Assembly: GCF_000247815.1 (NCBI RefSeq) | Contig: NC_021678.1 | Location: 24,877,036 to 24,941,035, forward strand | DNA length: 64,000 bases | Source: Ficedula albicollis | Lineage: Eukaryota > Chordata > Aves > Passeriformes > Muscicapidae | Reading direction: 5' to 3' | Shown here: in pieces, positions 11,650-22,054 of the stretch | Layout: every line of letters starts with the position of its first letter | Numbering within the stretch: position 1 is the stretch's first letter | Notes under the pieces: model-generated | The model's database searches: none | Told to the model about the DNA's origin: nothing | What the model saw: only the letters and a program-made list of their open reading frames with translations | Made by a program: the position numbers and the translations under genes

Positions 11650-11998
11650 CTGTCAGAAAAAGGCAAAAACTCTTAAGATGTCTAAAAAATTCCATATGGG
11701 AAAAGGATGGACAGGGAGAAAAAGATTACATTTATGTGAAATTCTAGCACAACTCAGAAATGGTGGAAACTGGTCTAGTAACTGGTGTGTAAATCAGCTT
11801 ATAGCAGCTGATGTTTGCACTGTGGACAATTTTGGGATCATAAAGGGTCTAGATTCTCTGTGTATTTTCCTTTCATCATCACCTTAAGAATACAGAGATC
11901 CTCTGCCAGACTTAAATTCAAATTAAGACTGGACATTGACAAATACATCTGTGTTCCTGACTGAACAAAAAGCATTTTTGTTCTCCGTGTGCATTTAC

Positions 11999-12070
11999 CT
12001 GGCTCTCCAGCATCTCCAGTGGGTCCTGGAGGACCTCTGGCACCTGGCATTCCCATAAGACCTGGTTCAC
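11999..12070 (-). CDS. COL17A1: COL17A1 coding exon 30
   Basis: Residues 739-762 (GEPGLMGMPGARGPPGPTGD and on), matching human [20 protein letters not shown]. 72 nt, acceptor CCTAG, donor GTAAAT. Confidence 0.93.
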
Positions 12071-12434
12071 CTAGGGATATAATTACCATTAACAAGACAG
12101 AAGTCACAGACATACTATCTACCAATTCATTCAAGCTTGGCCGTCCTGCAGCACTTTCCACTTATTGCATTCCCACAGCCAAGTGGCCAACTACAGTATC
12201 AGTGTCTGGAAGGGGAACATCAATGACAGAAGAGTTCTGTAGAGAGGTAACTGTCACAAGTTTACAGCCTGCTCCATTATATGTTTCAGTTCCATGTTTA
12301 CAGGTTGACTCTGCAGTTCTGAGACAGAAGATCCCAGAACACTAGTCTGCTGCCATCTTTCTCCCACCCCTTTTACAAATCAACCTCCTGCCAAATCAGA
12401 AAGTACCTGCACTTCTCCCAAAGGAAGCCCTTAC

Positions 12435-12470
12435 CTTTTTCACCTGGCTTTCCATCACGACCAGCTTGTC
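12435..12470 (-). CDS. COL17A1: COL17A1 coding exon 29
   Basis: Residues 727-738 (GQAGRDGKPGEK), the counterpart of human GPAGPDGHQGPR. 36 nt, donor GTAAGG. Confidence 0.9.
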
Positions 12471-12690
12471 CTGTCCAAAGAAAGAGATTGTCAGAGACTT
12501 CTGAAAAAGTACCACAGTTATCCTGTCTTCCTCCAATGTGGAGCACAGCCCTAAACCTAATAGTGACTTTTCATCACACTGCATCTGAAAGAAATCTTGG
12601 CTGCAGTTACTGAAGATCCAGAAAGCATTCACTCAAAACTTAACTGTAGGACATTTTTTCTGAGTGTACAGACTAATCACAGCTGTCTAA

Positions 12691-12852
12691 ATGAAAGACC
12701 TAGGATCACAACAAGCATGATGCCACTCCCATGTTGTTTCCTCTTCTGTGCTCACAGAAACACAATCTGGAATGAAAGACCTAGGATCACAACAAGCATG
12801 ATGCCACTCCCATGTTGTTTCCTCTTCTGTGCTCACAGAAAAACAATCTGGG
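12691..12852. repeat. Two-copy tandem duplication, period 81 bp
   Basis: ATGAAAGACCTAGGATCACA starts at 12691 and again at 12772, and the copies are almost identical. Intronic, ending about 50 bases from coding exon 28. Confidence 0.95.
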
Positions 12853-12899
12853 TGGCAGTGACATTGCCTCACATATAAATACTGCTTTCTGGTACCCAC

Positions 12900-12962
12900 C
12901 TACAGGTCCTTTAGCCCCTGGCTCTCCTGGAAGTCCAGGTATTCCTCTTGAGCCTTGTTCAC
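12900..12962 (-). CDS. COL17A1: COL17A1 coding exon 28
   Basis: Residues 706-726 (GEQGSRGIPGLPGEPGAKGP and on), comparable to human GEPGMRGLPGAVGEPGAKG. 63 nt, donor GTGGGT, acceptor GCTACAG. An 81-bp tandem duplication lies just upstream of this coordinate in the intron. Confidence 0.92.
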   Translation of the reverse strand: MNKAQEEYLDFQESQGLKDL

Positions 12963-13335
12963 CTGTAGCAAAAGAGTATGAAAACGAATCAAACAACTCT
13001 TGGACAATTCTGTCAACAATATTTGCTGCTTTGCAATTGAAAACCAGCATTGACAGGATGTTCAGGCCTCACGATTCACAACTGTCCCCAGGCATTAGAA
13101 ATGCTCAAGTGATATAAATACAGGGCATTTGAGAGGATTTTCCTAGAGCTAATTACAAAGATTGTTACCAAGATTACTGGAATCAAGAATGGGATCTAAT
13201 TGTTTATAATTTTGGTGCAAAAATAAAACTCCTATAATCAGTAACTTCATTATAATGTTTCAGAAAGCTAACTGGGATTGGCTGGGCTATACTTTTATTA
13301 GGTTAGCTGTTACTCCAGTATTTCAATCTACTGAC

Positions 13336-13371
13336 CTGTCATTCCACGAGAACCCTTCTCACCCTGATCAC
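13336..13371 (-). CDS. COL17A1: COL17A1 coding exon 27
   Basis: Residues 694-705 (GDQGEKGSRGMT), matching human GDQGEKGPRGLT. 36 nt, donor GTCAGT, acceptor CCACAG. Confidence 0.92.
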
Positions 13372-13570
13372 CTGTGGTACAAAAAAAGGAAGCATTCTGT
13401 GAGATTGCTTCACTGTAAAATGTTTCCATCAGAAAAAATAAAGTCTGCTTCCTGACAGGAGCACAGAAGAAAAAGCCAGAAGTGCATAAGGGTAAAACCC
13501 ATGTACAGTATCCATATCTAAAGGAATCTAAAGAAAATAACCACAAAAGACACCTAATTGATTAACATAC

Positions 13571-13606
13571 CTTTGGGCCCAGGGGGTCCACTTGCTCCTT
13601 TTTCAC
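13571..13606 (-). CDS. COL17A1: COL17A1 coding exon 26
   Basis: Residues 682-693 (GEKGASGPPGPK), matching human GDKGPMGPPGPK. 36 nt, donor GTATGT, acceptor TTTCAG. Confidence 0.91.
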
Positions 13607-13994
13607 CTGAAAGATATATGGATGATTGAACAATAATCATAACAAGTCATAAGGGAAAGACATTTAATGCATCAAGAAAAATCATAAGGGATATACAGAT
13701 TCTGTGTTAACATAAACACTCAAACTGGAAATTCTTCTCCTTTAACACAGCTCTGTCCACCCAACTGTTTTTTTCTCTATTAAGACTGCTCTATTACCTC
13801 TGTATCTCCTGCATTTCTCAATACTTCCTAACAATCACTAAGTTTTGTTTTGCCTCTCTTTTCTTCAGTCTTATGCTTTTCTTTGCCCATAGAATCAAAT
13901 GTGACATGGCCAGACCACATCTGCTGCTCAGAGCAATAGTAGAAAAGCACCTTAGTTAGTGGTGCTTTAATTGCCAGGGGGAAGAGAAAGTTAC

Positions 13995-14048
13995 CTTTAG
14001 CACCTGGGAGTCCTGCTTCACCTCTAAATCCTTGTAGGCCAGGAGGAC
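13995..14048 (-). CDS. COL17A1: COL17A1 coding exon 25
   Basis: Residues 664-681 (GPPGLQGFRGEAGLPGAK), matching human GPVGLQGLRGEVGLPGVK. 54 nt, donor GTAACT. Confidence 0.92.
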
Positions 14049-14189
14049 CTGCAGAGAAATGAGATGGGGGTTTTCATTCATCCCACTCACCACAATGCAG
14101 CACTGAAGCAGATAAACTATGAGAAGCTGTCACTCTGTTTTTGTTCTCCCCAGTCTCTAGATGCCACAACAAAGGAATGCAGCACTCAC

Positions 14190-14225
14190 CTGGAGGACCT
14201 TGTGGGCCTGGAGAACCCATCAGAC
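14190..14225 (-). CDS. COL17A1: COL17A1 coding exon 24
   Basis: Residues 652-663 (GLMGSPGPQGPP), matching human GSSGSPGPQGPP. 36 nt, donor GTGAGT, acceptor TTACAG. Confidence 0.91.
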
Positions 14226-14611
14226 CTGTAAGGAACACAGATTTTCTTTTAGGAACACCACAATCAGTAAATAACAAATTGCTTTCAGTTTGCCCAACGG
14301 CATCCACAACCCAACAGGTGTTTAGTGGATTGGAATTTCCTCAGCCACTAGAAGAATTTGCATTACTGGCATCGTCAAAACCAGGACAAAAAATTTAGAG
14401 AACTTAGTCCTTGTGACTTTGAGGAAATGTTTTCCACTTAAGTAAAGAGACCCAAGCCATTCATCTCAGCTGAGATACTGGGATCTGTGCTCCAGACCAT
14501 TAGTTCACTTTTCTGGTTACTGTGGAGCAACACAAGTGAAACAGGACAGCTGGCATGCTCATTTACTCCTAGCCTCTCTGCTAGGTGCTCTCTCTCCATC
14601 TTCACATTTAC

Positions 14612-14674
14612 CTTTTAGGCCAGCAGAACCTGGGAGTCCAGGTGGCCCTGGAGGACCTGGCTCACCAATAGCAC
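14612..14674 (-). CDS. COL17A1: COL17A1 coding exon 23
   Basis: Residues 631-651, uninterrupted Gly-X-Y ([19 protein letters not shown] and on). 63 nt, donor GTAAAT, acceptor TTGCAG. Confidence 0.91.
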
Positions 14675-15167
14675 CTGCAAAATAAGAGCATGAATAGACA
14701 TGGCAGGATACAGCTGTGATCCCATTTTTCCATTATCCCATCTACTGTTATTCTTTCTCTGGCAAGTGCCATGAATAATCTGCTCATCAGTTCAAAACAT
14801 CCAAATAGAGATGCATTGTCCAAGAAAAGAATATGAGCTCATTGGGCTTTAGCAAGACAAATCCCTCAGCTTTGATGATCTGGATAACAGGGAAGAAGAT
14901 AACCTTGATAGTAAAGTGATTTTGGTTCTGTCAGACTCAAACTTGACTGTAAGATCTGGGAAACCAAAGCAATCCTTGTTTTACCCACTATAAATCTGGG
15001 TAAAAAAATTCTTTAGGCCATATTAATCTGTGCTGGGAAATGTCTAGATATGAAGCCTGGATTTCAAAAGTGAAATCAAATCTTATCACTGAGGTTTTTC
15101 ATTAATCAGGATCAAACCCTTGCTTTTGTCCATCTCTGTTTCATCCAACAAGACACTTGGTTCCTAC

Positions 15168-15272
15168 CTCTGTCTCCTTTTTCTCCAAATCCAGGTGGCC
15201 CTGGCTCCCCTCGAGGTCCTGGTATCCCTTCTCTACCTCTTTGTCCCATGGGACCTTCCATGCCAGGCTCAC
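15168..15272 (-). CDS. COL17A1: COL17A1 coding exon 22
   Basis: Residues 596-630, with [19 protein letters not shown], nearly identical to human [16 protein letters not shown]. 105 nt, acceptor TGTAG, donor GTAGGA. Confidence 0.95.
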
Positions 15273-15448
15273 CTACAGAACACAAATGCCTTGTAAAACC
15301 AGGTGCCTGTGGGAGGGAGGCCTTGGGCAAAAGGATCCATGGTCACCTCCAGTGTGGAAGGCCATGATCACACCAGCCAGGTGTCTGTATTCCCATGCCA
15401 TGTGTCAGTCAGCTGTGAAAGACTCACAGCACTGACAGAGATGCTCAC

Positions 15449-15511
15449 CCATGCTTCCCTTCTGTCCTTTTGGTCCTTCTGGTCCTGCATGCCCAATTGG
15501 ACCAGGAATGC
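15449..15511 (-). CDS. COL17A1: COL17A1 coding exon 21
   Basis: Residues 575-595 ([20 protein letters not shown] and on), matching human [20 protein letters not shown]. 63 nt, donor GTGAGC. Confidence 0.93.
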
Positions 15512-16002
15512 CTGGAAAGAAAACACAGTAAACGTTCAGAGTTCTTGACTATGTACCATAAAACAATAACATGCAACTTAGGGGAACCTCAAACCTGGAG
15601 AGATTAACTCCATGGGGTAAAGCATGTATTACTCATAAGGTGAGTACTTGATCTCTTTAGAAGAACACAATACATATAAAAGGACAAGAAAGCTGAACCA
15701 AGTACTTAGGCAGCTGTAGGACTCTTTCAGTGGTAGACTGGAATCTTCACAACCCCAAATTCAGCATGTTCAACTAAGAAGAAGTCTGGCCAAGGCTTTG
15801 CTTGTAACCAAGTCTCTGAGCTGTGTCTGTAGCTCAGCACCAAGGTATTAATCAAGTGACTTAGTCTATGCTAAATATTGACTTTTAGAGAACCACTTTG
15901 ATCTATGTTCAAGAAATTTTGCAAGGAAATTAAAAATTTGTTCTTGCCCACAGTAATGTAAGTAAATGTCCTCCCTCAAAGAGGAATTGAACTACAGCCC
16001 AC

Positions 16003-16029
16003 CTGGGACACCAGGAAGTCCACGGTCAC
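16003..16029 (-). CDS. COL17A1: COL17A1 coding exon 20
   Basis: 27-nt collagen exon, residues 566-574 (GDRGLPGVP), matching human GDRGFPGTP. Donor GTGGGC. Confidence 0.88.
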
Positions 16030-16301
16030 CTGTGGACAGAAACAAAGAGACCATCAGTGGGGAATAAGTCTTCTCTTAAAATCTTCTGGATTCAAAGCAA
16101 GATATGTTATCTCTTCTACTATGAACTCTAATTTTTTACTTTTTTTTTTTTTAACAGAAAGCAAGAGAAAAACCCCTACTTTCACAATATCTGAGCTAAC
16201 ATCTGCTTCTCCAAATTCTGGAGTAACAAAACACCATTTGCTACCCAGGCCCTATGACAGGCTGCCCATCTAACTGAGAAAGCAGGTAACTCCAGACTCA
16301 C

Positions 16302-16328
16302 CTTTGGGACCTTGTATTCCCATGTCAC
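16302..16328 (-). CDS. COL17A1: COL17A1 coding exon 19
   Basis: 27-nt collagen exon, residues 557-565 (GDMGIQGPK). Acceptor TTTCAG, donor GTGAGT. Reads in frame with both neighbours. Confidence 0.88.
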
Positions 16329-16561
16329 CTGAAAAAAGTGGGAAAAAAGGTTGAATCAAGAGACATTCTATGACATTCATAGGACATTCATTTGTCCTCT
16401 AGTTGCTTTCCCAACTTTAACAAAGTACAAAGGAGTTACAGCTAAACAGGACACTTCACACTTGAATAGTACAGAATCAGACCAAATCTGGCCTTTCACA
16501 CTGGCACAATGCAAGATTGGGCCTCCTGTCTTGTTCAGTGTGGGATTGGGGTCTCTATAGT

Positions 16562-17135
16562 TTACAGGGCAAATTGGCAGGAGCAGGACAGTGATTGTCC
16601 CCCTGCACTCAGCACTGGTGAGGCTGCACCTCGAGTGCTGTGTCCAGTTCTGGCTCCTCACTACAAGAAGGTCTTGAGGTACTGAAGTTGAGTCCAGAGA
16701 AGGGCAACAGAGCTGGTGAAGGGTCTGGAACACGAGTCCTGTGAGGAATGGCTGAGGGATCTGGAGGTGTTCAGCCTGGAACAGAGAAGACTAAGGGGGG
16801 GAACCTTATTGCTGTCTACAACTGCCTGAAAGGTGGGTAATGAGCTGGAGGCCAGTCACTTCTCCCAAGTAACAAGCAATAGGACAAGAAGAAATTGACT
16901 CACTGCACCAGGAAGGTTTAGATTGGATATTAGGAAAAATTTCCTCACCAAAAGGGTTAGGGGGAATTGGAACAGGCTGCCCAGGGGAAGAGGTTAAGTC
17001 ACTGTCCCTGGAGGTATTGAAATGACACGAAGAGGTGCCCTTAGGGAGGTGGTTTAGTGGTGGACATGCCAGCGTTACATTCACGGTTGGACTCTATGAT
17101 CTTCAAAGTCTTTTCCAACCTAAAAAATTCTGGTT
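16562..17135 (+). mobile_element. CR1 LINE fragment, plus orientation
   Basis: Typical avian CR1 3' part: GAGGCTGCACCTCGAGTGCT, CCAGAGAAGGGCAACAGAGC, a degenerate TTAGATTGGATATTAGGAAA and GTTGGACTCTATGATCTTC near the end. It is truncated at its 5' side, as most CR1 copies are, and lies antisense to COL17A1 in the intron between coding exons 18 and 19. Confidence 0.9.
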
Positions 17136-17267
17136 CTTTTTGTTCAAGTATAAGCCATCTTCATCTTTCTCACTGCTAATTTCCCCTTGAAGCAACAACC
17201 ACCCCAAAACTCTGCATTGCCAGAGCCAAGGAACTGGACAGGAAAGAGAAGGACTATATGGCTGTAC

Positions 17268-17306
17268 CTTTCTCACCACGTTCTCCTCTCTCCCCTCGGA
17301 AGTAGC
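17268..17306 (-). CDS. COL17A1: COL17A1 coding exon 18, start of Col15
   Basis: Encodes residues 544-556 (GYFRGERGERGEK), the first Gly-X-Y triplets after the stalk. 39 nt; acceptor TTACAG, donor GTACAG. Confidence 0.9.
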
Positions 17307-17595
17307 CTGTAACAAGAAGTGAAGGGGCTGTTAGAGTGCATTATACAACAGAGTAGCTACTCATTTCAAGAACAAGAACCCATCTATTTGAGGCTACAGG
17401 CAGCATAGTATGGTTTTGTGAGTTTACAGCAAATTTGTTTTCACAAGTGCATGAAATTTCTAAAGATGGGGAATATTGGCTCCTCTGTTGTTAATCTCTT
17501 TCCATCATGTGCTAAACAGAAGTAAATCACCTTTCCCTTGCTAACAAAAGTAGCATGAGAAATAAAATATTGGTTCATTTTTTGATTCTACTCAC

Positions 17596-17811
17596 CTCGT
17601 TCTATTTCCTTATTCAGTCTGCTCTTCACCATCAACCAGACTGACTCTTCATTTTCATATGGGAAGGTAAAGGAAGGTGAGTTACCATGAAGAAAGTCTA
17701 CTCTTGAAACATCCTTTTCTATTTTTGAATTCCCTTGGTTAATTGCCAGGAGGCCACCATTGATTCTTTCCAGGTCTTCCACACGAGATTTCAGCTTTCT
17801 CACTTCTTCAG
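17596..17811 (-). CDS. COL17A1: COL17A1 coding exon 17, NC16A stalk
   Basis: Encodes residues 472-543. It starts AEEVRKLKSRVEDLERING, a heptad-like coiled coil that nucleates the trimer, and ends WLMVKSRLNKEIER. In mammals this juxtamembrane NC16A region is where ADAM sheddases cut and is the main bullous pemphigoid autoantigen. The first half matches human closely and the second half has diverged. Largest exon in the window, 216 nt. Acceptor TTCCAG, donor GTGAGT. Confidence 0.95.
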
Positions 17812-18259
17812 CTGGAAGGTTAAAGGAAAATGCTAGGGAACAAGCTGCCAGATAAGCATGTCTGAAATATCTCCTATCACAGGAACATGGCAACACTGTC
17901 AAGTAGCTATGGCCACTGAGCTTTGCAGAATTCTTTGTATATTTTTTTCTTTTTTTCCCAGAAGAGATATCTGGAATTTAAATGACAACTTTGGAATCTA
18001 TCAGTCTCAGAGCAGTAGACCTCAGATCTCAGGAGCTTTCCTATCCTACTCACCCCAAGACTATATAACTCCTCAACAAAGATTGCATTCCTTATCCATT
18101 CTTTCTGTCTATTTGTAATATCTCAGTGGCAAGTCACCATCAAGCTGAATATTTTCCTCAGTTCTCTGGCTTGGTATCTCTGGTGCTTGGGATTGTTCCC
18201 AGCTTAAACACTCTGTCCTTCTACACCATTCAACATTTTTTTCCTCAGTTGTTTCTTAC

Positions 18260-18409
18260 CCAGAGCAATAAGTCCAAAAAGCAATCCAAGGAGAAACAAC
18301 CAGGCTAGAAGCAAACCCAGGAGCCACTTCCACCAGCTACAGCAGGAACCACAGGGACACCAAGATGGTGCTGATCCAATTGCACCTCCTGCATCACCAC
18401 TTCGTATTT
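18260..18409 (-). CDS. COL17A1: COL17A1 coding exon 16, transmembrane exon
   Basis: Encodes residues 422-471. It has the juxtamembrane Cys/Trp cluster [17 protein letters not shown] followed by one Leu-rich helix of about 22 residues ending GLLFGLIAL. The human protein is nearly identical here. This is the type II signal anchor; the four cysteines beside it are candidate acylation or disulphide sites (inference). Acceptor TTCCAG, donor GTAAGA, 150 nt. Confidence 0.97.
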
Positions 18410-18995
18410 CTGGAACAGGGAAAGAGCAATCTCCCAGTTAATTAAGTGTTCATTGACTTCAGAGTTAATAATCTCTTACAATAAGGACATCAAGGTCTGA
18501 TCCATTATACAAGGGGCTGTGGAAAAAATCTTTACACCACTCTGTGCACATGGTGAGTGTAATTCTAGTCCCTGTGGAAGCTGGGAACAGTATTTCCAAA
18601 GGGAATTCAAAGAGGGGACAAAAACACTCAGAGCATTTTAAAATAACAGCTGGAAAACATGATCACATAGGGGTAAATTCTTTGCACAGATCTGAGCCAT
18701 AAATGATAGTAACAGCCAGCATGGCCTGTCTGAGCCCTCTCTTCCCCATAAATCTGTCAGCAGCAGGATACAACTGAATTGTCAGCTATCTGATTTTCTC
18801 TAGTCATAAAAAATACCCCAACTCTCCATTCATCTACAATGAAATCATTGGTACCAATTTCTGTGGTAGCCTCCTGAACATCCCCTCCCTCTGATTCATT
18901 GCTCAGAGATCACTCGTGTCCCTCAAGAACAATTGCTTTTTTATATATTGTGCTTTGGTGCTTCTTCCAATGAAAGTCTGAGTTGCATCACTTAC

Positions 18996-19040
18996 CTGCG
19001 TAAGTTTCTTTGTCCCTTTTTGGCATGGATTTCAGCCCTC
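18996..19040 (-). CDS. COL17A1: COL17A1 coding exon 15
   Basis: Encodes residues 407-421 (GLKSMPKRDKETYA). The acceptor AAACAG has a weak pyrimidine tract; the donor is GTAAGT. 45 nt, phase 1-1. The long Gly-rich run found just before the human transmembrane segment is absent here or much shorter. Confidence 0.85.
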
Positions 19041-19179
19041 CTGTTTTAACAACAGTAAAAGAGGTTTTACCAGTCTTTCTGTGCATGACAAAATTTAGAG
19101 TGTGGGCTTGAAAGGGAAAGGTAGTAATGGAGGCAGAAGGAGAAAGTTCTGTTGCATTTCCATAAGAGCAAACTCTTAC

Positions 19180-19269
19180 CATTTGCATCTGATTTTAGGC
19201 CAGTATCTGTAGCATAAGAGGAGGAAAATCCCTGCTTCTCTTTCTTCAAGGTGTCTTCTACAAAAGATC
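19180..19269 (-). CDS. COL17A1: COL17A1 coding exon 14
   Basis: Encodes residues 377-406 (GSFVEDTLKKEKQGFSSSYA and on), matching human SFSEDTLKKEKQ. Acceptor TTCAG, donor GTAAGA, 90 nt, phase 1-1. Confidence 0.93.
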
Positions 19270-19643
19270 CTGAACAGAAACCAAATATAATTAGAAAAAT
19301 TACACGAGAAGTTAAACCTACCTTAAAGGCCTACCTTCTTTCATCGGTTAAAGGCATATTTTTCTTGGGAAGACACAATAACTCTGCCTGTCTAAACCAG
19401 ATCTGGGTTTTTTCATCTCAAAGCTCCTGAGCTTTGTGAAATGTCCCGAGGCACACTCTGGAGCTTCAAACACAAAAGCCAGACTCAGGTTTCAGCTGGC
19501 ATGGTTAAAATCTGCCTGCCTGACAGAGGCTCTTGTATGATGTAAAAGCCAGGTGTAGTGTCCTGAACACTGAACTTCGCTTATGATCAGTCTCCCTTTC
19601 TCTGCCCTCAGAACAACCACAGGTCCTGAAAAAGGGATGTTAC

Positions 19644-19805
19644 CTCCATTAAGCCCAGTGTTAGAAGCACTAAAGACTTTGCCAGAGTCCTTTGTCATGA
19701 CCAAGAGCTCCATCTCCTTTGCTGGTGCCTTCTCCTTCTCCAGCAGCAGGAACTTGCAGTCTTTGCGCAGAATGTCATCTCCCTGGGAGCTCGAAACAGT
19801 TCCTC
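19644..19805 (-). CDS. COL17A1: COL17A1 coding exon 13
   Basis: Encodes residues 323-376, with [20 protein letters not shown] and then [16 protein letters not shown], the best conserved part of the head. Acceptor TTCCAG, donor GTAACA, 162 nt, phase 1-1. Confidence 0.95.
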
Positions 19806-21077
19806 CTGGAATATTTGTAAAACATAGCAAAGAGCAGATGACTGTGGGCCACTGAGCCCATAACTACAAGCCACATCACTTTTGTTCATAAAAACAGGTG
19901 GTCACATCGTGATTGGGGTTGCCACTACAATAAGAGCCCTGCAAGAGACATACTGGGCACTAAAAGTAACAGGAGAGCTGAGCATGTCATTGGATTTTTT
20001 TGGAGATGTGCATTTCACTATCAGGGGAGTCCCCACTGTCAGAAATGGAGAACAACTGGAATTCAATCGCATGTAGAAGTGATTTGCTCAATGAGCTCTT
20101 TGCTCCTCAAACACACTTCCTGTGGAGTAAGAGAAACTCAGTCTGAGAGATATATTCAGGGGTCAACAGAGCCAGCACAGCTCAAGCTGAGGAGCCCATC
20201 AAGCACTGCCAAGTTACTCTGTCAAGCACAAAGCACTCCATATCCCAGGAGCCTGGCAAGGTTAGGAGACATTGAACTGCAGTTTACTGAGGTTTGGCAC
20301 AGGCCAAACAAGGTTCAAAACCATCACTGTGGTCACTCCAGTGCCACTAGGCATCATGAAGTATGTCTGGAATTGTGTATAAACATGAATTTGCACACTG
20401 ACATAATATTGAAAATCAAGATAAACAGAACAGTATTATTCCATTACTCTAGCAGAATCTGAAGCAAACCTTTGTTAGAAATGTTATCATAACTTCTGTG
20501 GTCTTTACATCTATTTTTAAGTCTTGTCTTTGGGAGTCTGAGGATTACAAGGCAAACTTGGCTTTCTTTACACACATACAGAGAAAGAAAAAAAAGTGTA
20601 ATTTATAACTCTCAGAGTTTCAGAAAAGAGATGGAAAGGATGAATCCTAACTGTTCAAGGACAAAGGACTTCTCTCATTAAAAAAACATAATCTGATCAT
20701 GTATAAGTCAATTCCTTCATTTTTGAGTGGTTGAAGCTGGTACAACTGAAAAATGATTTTTAAGAGCAACCTTGCAAATGTTTTGGGTTCAAATGAAGTA
20801 CAATTTCACATGTGTGCTCTTCTATCCAGCTTCCTGCCTTCTGAGCAAAAATAGCTCAGGATTAAACAATACAAATTATTACAGACATCTGAATCAAACC
20901 AGTTCATTTGGTCATTCTTAGATTCTGACTCTCTTTCTTTTCAGAAAGGTAGTGGTAGGAGACTTGGCTGATGACAAGTTACACCCCTGAGTGTCACTCA
21001 GCTATGCTGAATCTCTAACTCATTTTTATGGTATGCTTGTACAAGGCCATGCCTAAACACCTGTGCGTGATACACAC
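19806..21077 (-). other. Intron of 1.3 kb between coding exons 12 and 13
   Basis: I see no exon, tandem repeat or transposon that I can name. Open frames on the plus strand (for example 20079-20462) show no family features. Confidence 0.65.
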
Positions 21078-21143
21078 CTGCTGAGGCAGACACACCAGTA
21101 CTTGCCATGGTATTGCTCTGAGAAGTGTTCTTCATCCCATATG
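21078..21143 (-). CDS. COL17A1: COL17A1 coding exon 12, third repeat
   Basis: Encodes residues 301-322 (AYGMKNTSQSNTMASTGVSA), aligned with human AYGVKKNMPQS. Acceptor TTGCAG, donor GTGTGT, 66 nt, phase 1-1. Confidence 0.91.
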
Positions 21144-21491
21144 CTGCAAAGAAGGAATCCAACAATGACACAGATGAAGGATAACAAGGGATCTACATGT
21201 ACCAAAGCATTTCAAATATCTTTTCTCATTCAGTGTTCCTAGGACAACTCAAACAACCAAGGGTCTCCCCAGCAAGCAAATCTCTAGCGCATCAGCACTG
21301 GGAGCTGTTCCTGTACATGGAAAGCAGAGGAAATGTTACTCAGTATCCCTTCAAACCACACGTCCCACACAAGAAGCTGGTGATAAAGAGGCCTCTGTAA
21401 AGATGAACTTTCCAGTCACTATAGAAAAGGTGGGAGAAGGAAGCACACATTGGTGACCCCCAACTTTCTCTGGGCTTACTTTGTTGCTGAC

Positions 21492-21563
21492 CTGCAGAGG
21501 CTGCTGTAGCATTCTGGGTTGCAGAAGTGGTGCTTGGAGACAGGTTGTTTTGAACTCCAAACA
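21492..21563 (-). CDS. COL17A1: COL17A1 coding exon 11, second VFGVxNN repeat
   Basis: Encodes residues 277-300 (VFGVQNNLSPSTTSATQN and on). I chose the donor GTCAGC because the sister exon upstream uses GTCAGA and the junction then reads SAAYGMKN, like human STAYGVKK. A second donor, GTAAGC, 12 bases downstream would add four residues in frame and extend the exon to 21480. Acceptor TTGCAG. Confidence 0.85.
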
Positions 21564-21982
21564 CTGCAAAGAAAAACATTGCAATGAAGGTTATAGGAGC
21601 CCTACAGCTCAGGTGGCATTCTGATTAAAACCCAAACATAACCAGTACAACGATAAAACAAAATACAAAAATAATGACCCCTCCCAACGAATTTCACCAG
21701 CTTTCTGGGGGCACCACAGGCCTGACAAAATGTTTTGTAACCTAGTTCACTTGTTTTGTTAGTGTTGGCCCAGGACAATAATGGTGACCATTTTAAAACA
21801 TTATCTTGAGTTACAATGTGAGGCCACTCTCATGGCTGGACATAGGCATGGACATTTCTGCAGGTGGGGCAAAGAGATGCTGACACTCAGATGAGGAATA
21901 GGAGAGAAACTGGTATATAGGTGTTATTTCACTGTATTTGTCTGCCAGAAATGGTAAAGTGTGAAGGGAAGAAAAATCTGAC

Positions 21983-22054
21983 CTGTAGAGGAAGAGCTCA
22001 GGCCCGCATTCAGAGTATGATTGCTGGGAGCCAGGTTATTTGGAACGCCAAAAA
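21983..22054 (-). CDS. COL17A1: COL17A1 coding exon 10, first VFGVxNN repeat
   Basis: Encodes residues 253-276, starting VFGVPNNLAPSNHTLN as in human VFGVPNN. It is the first of two 24-residue sister exons (the next begins VFGVQNN), with a third diverged copy after them. Acceptor TTTCAG, donor GTCAGA, 72 nt, phase 1-1. Confidence 0.93.

Noticed and set aside
11989..12345. Plus-strand collagen-like frame PGSPASPVGPGGP
   Set aside because: It is the antisense of a genuine COL17A1 exon; antisense Gly-Pro codons also read as Gly/Pro-rich.
16377..17084. Open frames across 16.4-17.1 kb
   Set aside because: They lie within or beside the CR1 fragment on its antisense strand and carry no reverse transcriptase motifs.
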